From: Iodobacter fluviatilis | GTDB taxonomy: Bacteria > Pseudomonadota > Gammaproteobacteria > Burkholderiales > Chitinibacteraceae | Length of the DNA stretch: 64,000 nucleotides | Assembly (NCBI RefSeq): GCF_004194535.1 | Contig: NZ_CP025781.1 | Coordinates: 1,364,001 to 1,428,000 of the forward strand | Direction of reading: 5' to 3' | Shown here: piece by piece, positions 63,186 to 64,000 of the stretch | Numbering within the stretch: the first letter of the stretch is position 1 | How the letters are laid out: each line of letters starts with the position of its first letter | Notes under the pieces: generated by a model | Seen by the model: only the letters and a program-made list of their open reading frames with translations | What the model was told of the DNA's origin: nothing | The model's database searches: none | Translations under genes and position numbers: made by a program

Positions 63186-63734
63186 ATGAACAACTCAAAC
63201 GAGCAGCTCGCCAGCCAGTTTTTAAAAACCTGCAAAGATGCAGGGGAAAGCGAGCAAAAAGTCATGGAGCGTTTAACAAAACGCCTACATATAAGCCATA
63301 ACACCAATAAGAACTTTGATGACTCTTTAACTTTGGGCCAGCGACTGGCCGATAAAATCGCTATTTTTGGCGGCTCTTGGACATTTATTCTTATTTTTAT
63401 AGGCATACTTTTTGCGTGGATCGTCCTCAACACGCTGATCTTGGCTAATAAATCCTTTGATCCTTACCCTTATGTTTTCCTTAATCTGATTTTATCCATG
63501 CTGGCAGCATTACAAGCCCCTGTGATTATGATGTCGCAAAACCGGCATGCCGCCAAAGATCGTGCCGCGGCCGAGCATGATTACGAAGTGAATTTAAAAT
63601 CAGAACTAGAAGTGCTGGCTTTGCACCAAAAAATTGACGTCTTGCGCGATCAACAATGGTCCGAGCTGGTTTCAATGCAGCAAGAGCAAATTAAGCTCCT
63701 CACTCAAGTGCTTGAAAAAAACAAAACCTCATAA
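63186..63734 (+). CDS. DUF1003 membrane protein
   Basis: 182 aa with the DUF1003 core: LGQRLADKIAIFGGSWTFIL, a second helix (YVFLNLILSMLAALQAPVIM) with the conserved SQNR, then KDRAAAEHDYEVNLKSELEV and a coiled-coil tail. Its function is unknown; in other species it lies in stress or cation-related regions. ATG 63186 is chosen over the upstream extension, which lacks a ribosome site. It may be co-transcribed with the triple-BON gene. Confidence 0.9.
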   Translation: MNNSNEQLASQFLKTCKDAGESEQKVMERLTKRLHISHNTNKNFDDSLTLGQRLADKIAIFGGSWTFILIFIGILFAWIVLNTLILANKSFDPYPYVFLNLILSMLAALQAPVIMMSQNRHAAKDRAAAEHDYEVNLKSELEVLALHQKIDVLRDQQWSELVSMQQEQIKLLTQVLEKNKTS

Positions 63735-63865
63735 ACCAAAACACCGAGCTTTTGATCTGGCTAATGCAGCTCGTCATTTAAACGCTTCAACACATAGAAC
63801 TGACACTTAAACAACAAATTACTTACAAAAAAAACTATAAAAACTTTACTTTTACCACTTTTTTA

Positions 63866-63894
63866 TTGACGATATATGTTCGGTAAAGAACATA
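63866..63894 (+). promoter_or_regulatory. Promoter with overlapping palindromic operator
   Basis: TTGACG (63866-63871) is followed by TATGTTC-ggtaaa-GAACATA (63875-63894), a 7-bp perfect inverted repeat placed where RNA polymerase would sit. It lies about 100 bp before the next gene start. The regulator is unknown. Confidence 0.5.
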
Positions 63895-63990
63895 GTATTA
63901 GCAAGTAATTCGGTATAACTAAGGGTAAGTACTTCATTCACTTTGCAGCACCTAGCTCTTTATTGAATAAATACCAAGCTGGAGACTCAA

Positions 63991-64000
63991 ATGACAGAAC
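63991..64000 (+). CDS. Start of the next gene (truncated by window end)
   Basis: ATGACAGAAC with CTGGAG 7 bp upstream. Only three codons are visible, so the product cannot be named. Confidence 0.4.

Overview
The window is a chromosomal stretch from a Gram-negative betaproteobacterium. The dnaK/grpE, fab, rpsT and rrn genes, the lpoA-yraN-diaA-dolP gene order and the rRNA sequences point to Neisseriales/Chromobacteriaceae, possibly an Iodobacter-like aquatic bacterium. The genus is an inference; no search was run.

Layout. 1-3.6 kb: end of a chemotaxis receptor, then dnaK and grpE (minus strand), each with its own heat-shock-type promoter. 4.1-7.2 kb: glyoxylate shunt (aceA, aceB) separated by a 138-bp hairpin element. 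7.3-12.5 kb: first two copies of a short inverted-repeat element, a MltF-like transglycosylase, tRNA-Ser, pabC/pabB and a lipocalin. 12.5-19.2 kb: the fatty-acid and phospholipid cluster yceD-rpmF-plsX-fabH-fabD-fabG-acpP-fabF (minus strand). 19.3-30 kb: maf, a tetrapyrrole-methylase-family gene, an exonuclease/GIY-YIG protein, an RlmK-like methyltransferase, coaD, pyk, rep, a free-Met-sulfoxide reductase and a scramblase-like protein. 29.7-36.5 kb: an ABC exporter, then nadE among wreckage: an IS256 scrap, a broken receptor, a frameshifted AI-2E-type permease and a dead CBS-GGDEF gene. 36.5-48.7 kb: a response regulator with a degenerate GGDEF domain, rpsT, murJ, an aromatic aminotransferase, the dolP-diaA-yraN-lpoA/rsmI group, tRNA-Leu, a NagD-like phosphatase and satP.

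48.7-53.6 kb is a nested mobile-element zone: an IS3 element whose transposase gene is split by a 2.28-kb group II intron, a second apparently intact IS3 element sitting inside an IS21-type left end, and that IS21 end sitting inside an older IS3 transposase relic. 53.6-59.3 kb is a complete minus-strand rRNA operon (16S, tRNA-Ile, tRNA-Ala, 23S, 5S) with P1-type promoter, boxA sites and terminator. 59.4-63.7 kb is a stress-protein neighbourhood (DUF3309, BON, YeaQ/GlsB-like, CsbD, triple-BON, DUF1003), in which an alpha/beta hydrolase and the YeaQ-like gene are broken.

Most of the window is core metabolism and envelope housekeeping. The novelty is in small repeats and decay: three copies of a 162-168 bp element with shared ends, a 58-bp miniature with CTAG flanks whose relative marks a deletion in a dead binding-protein gene, degenerate duplications of the plsX tail before fabH, and the intron/IS nest. 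I saw no CRISPR array, phage or defence system.
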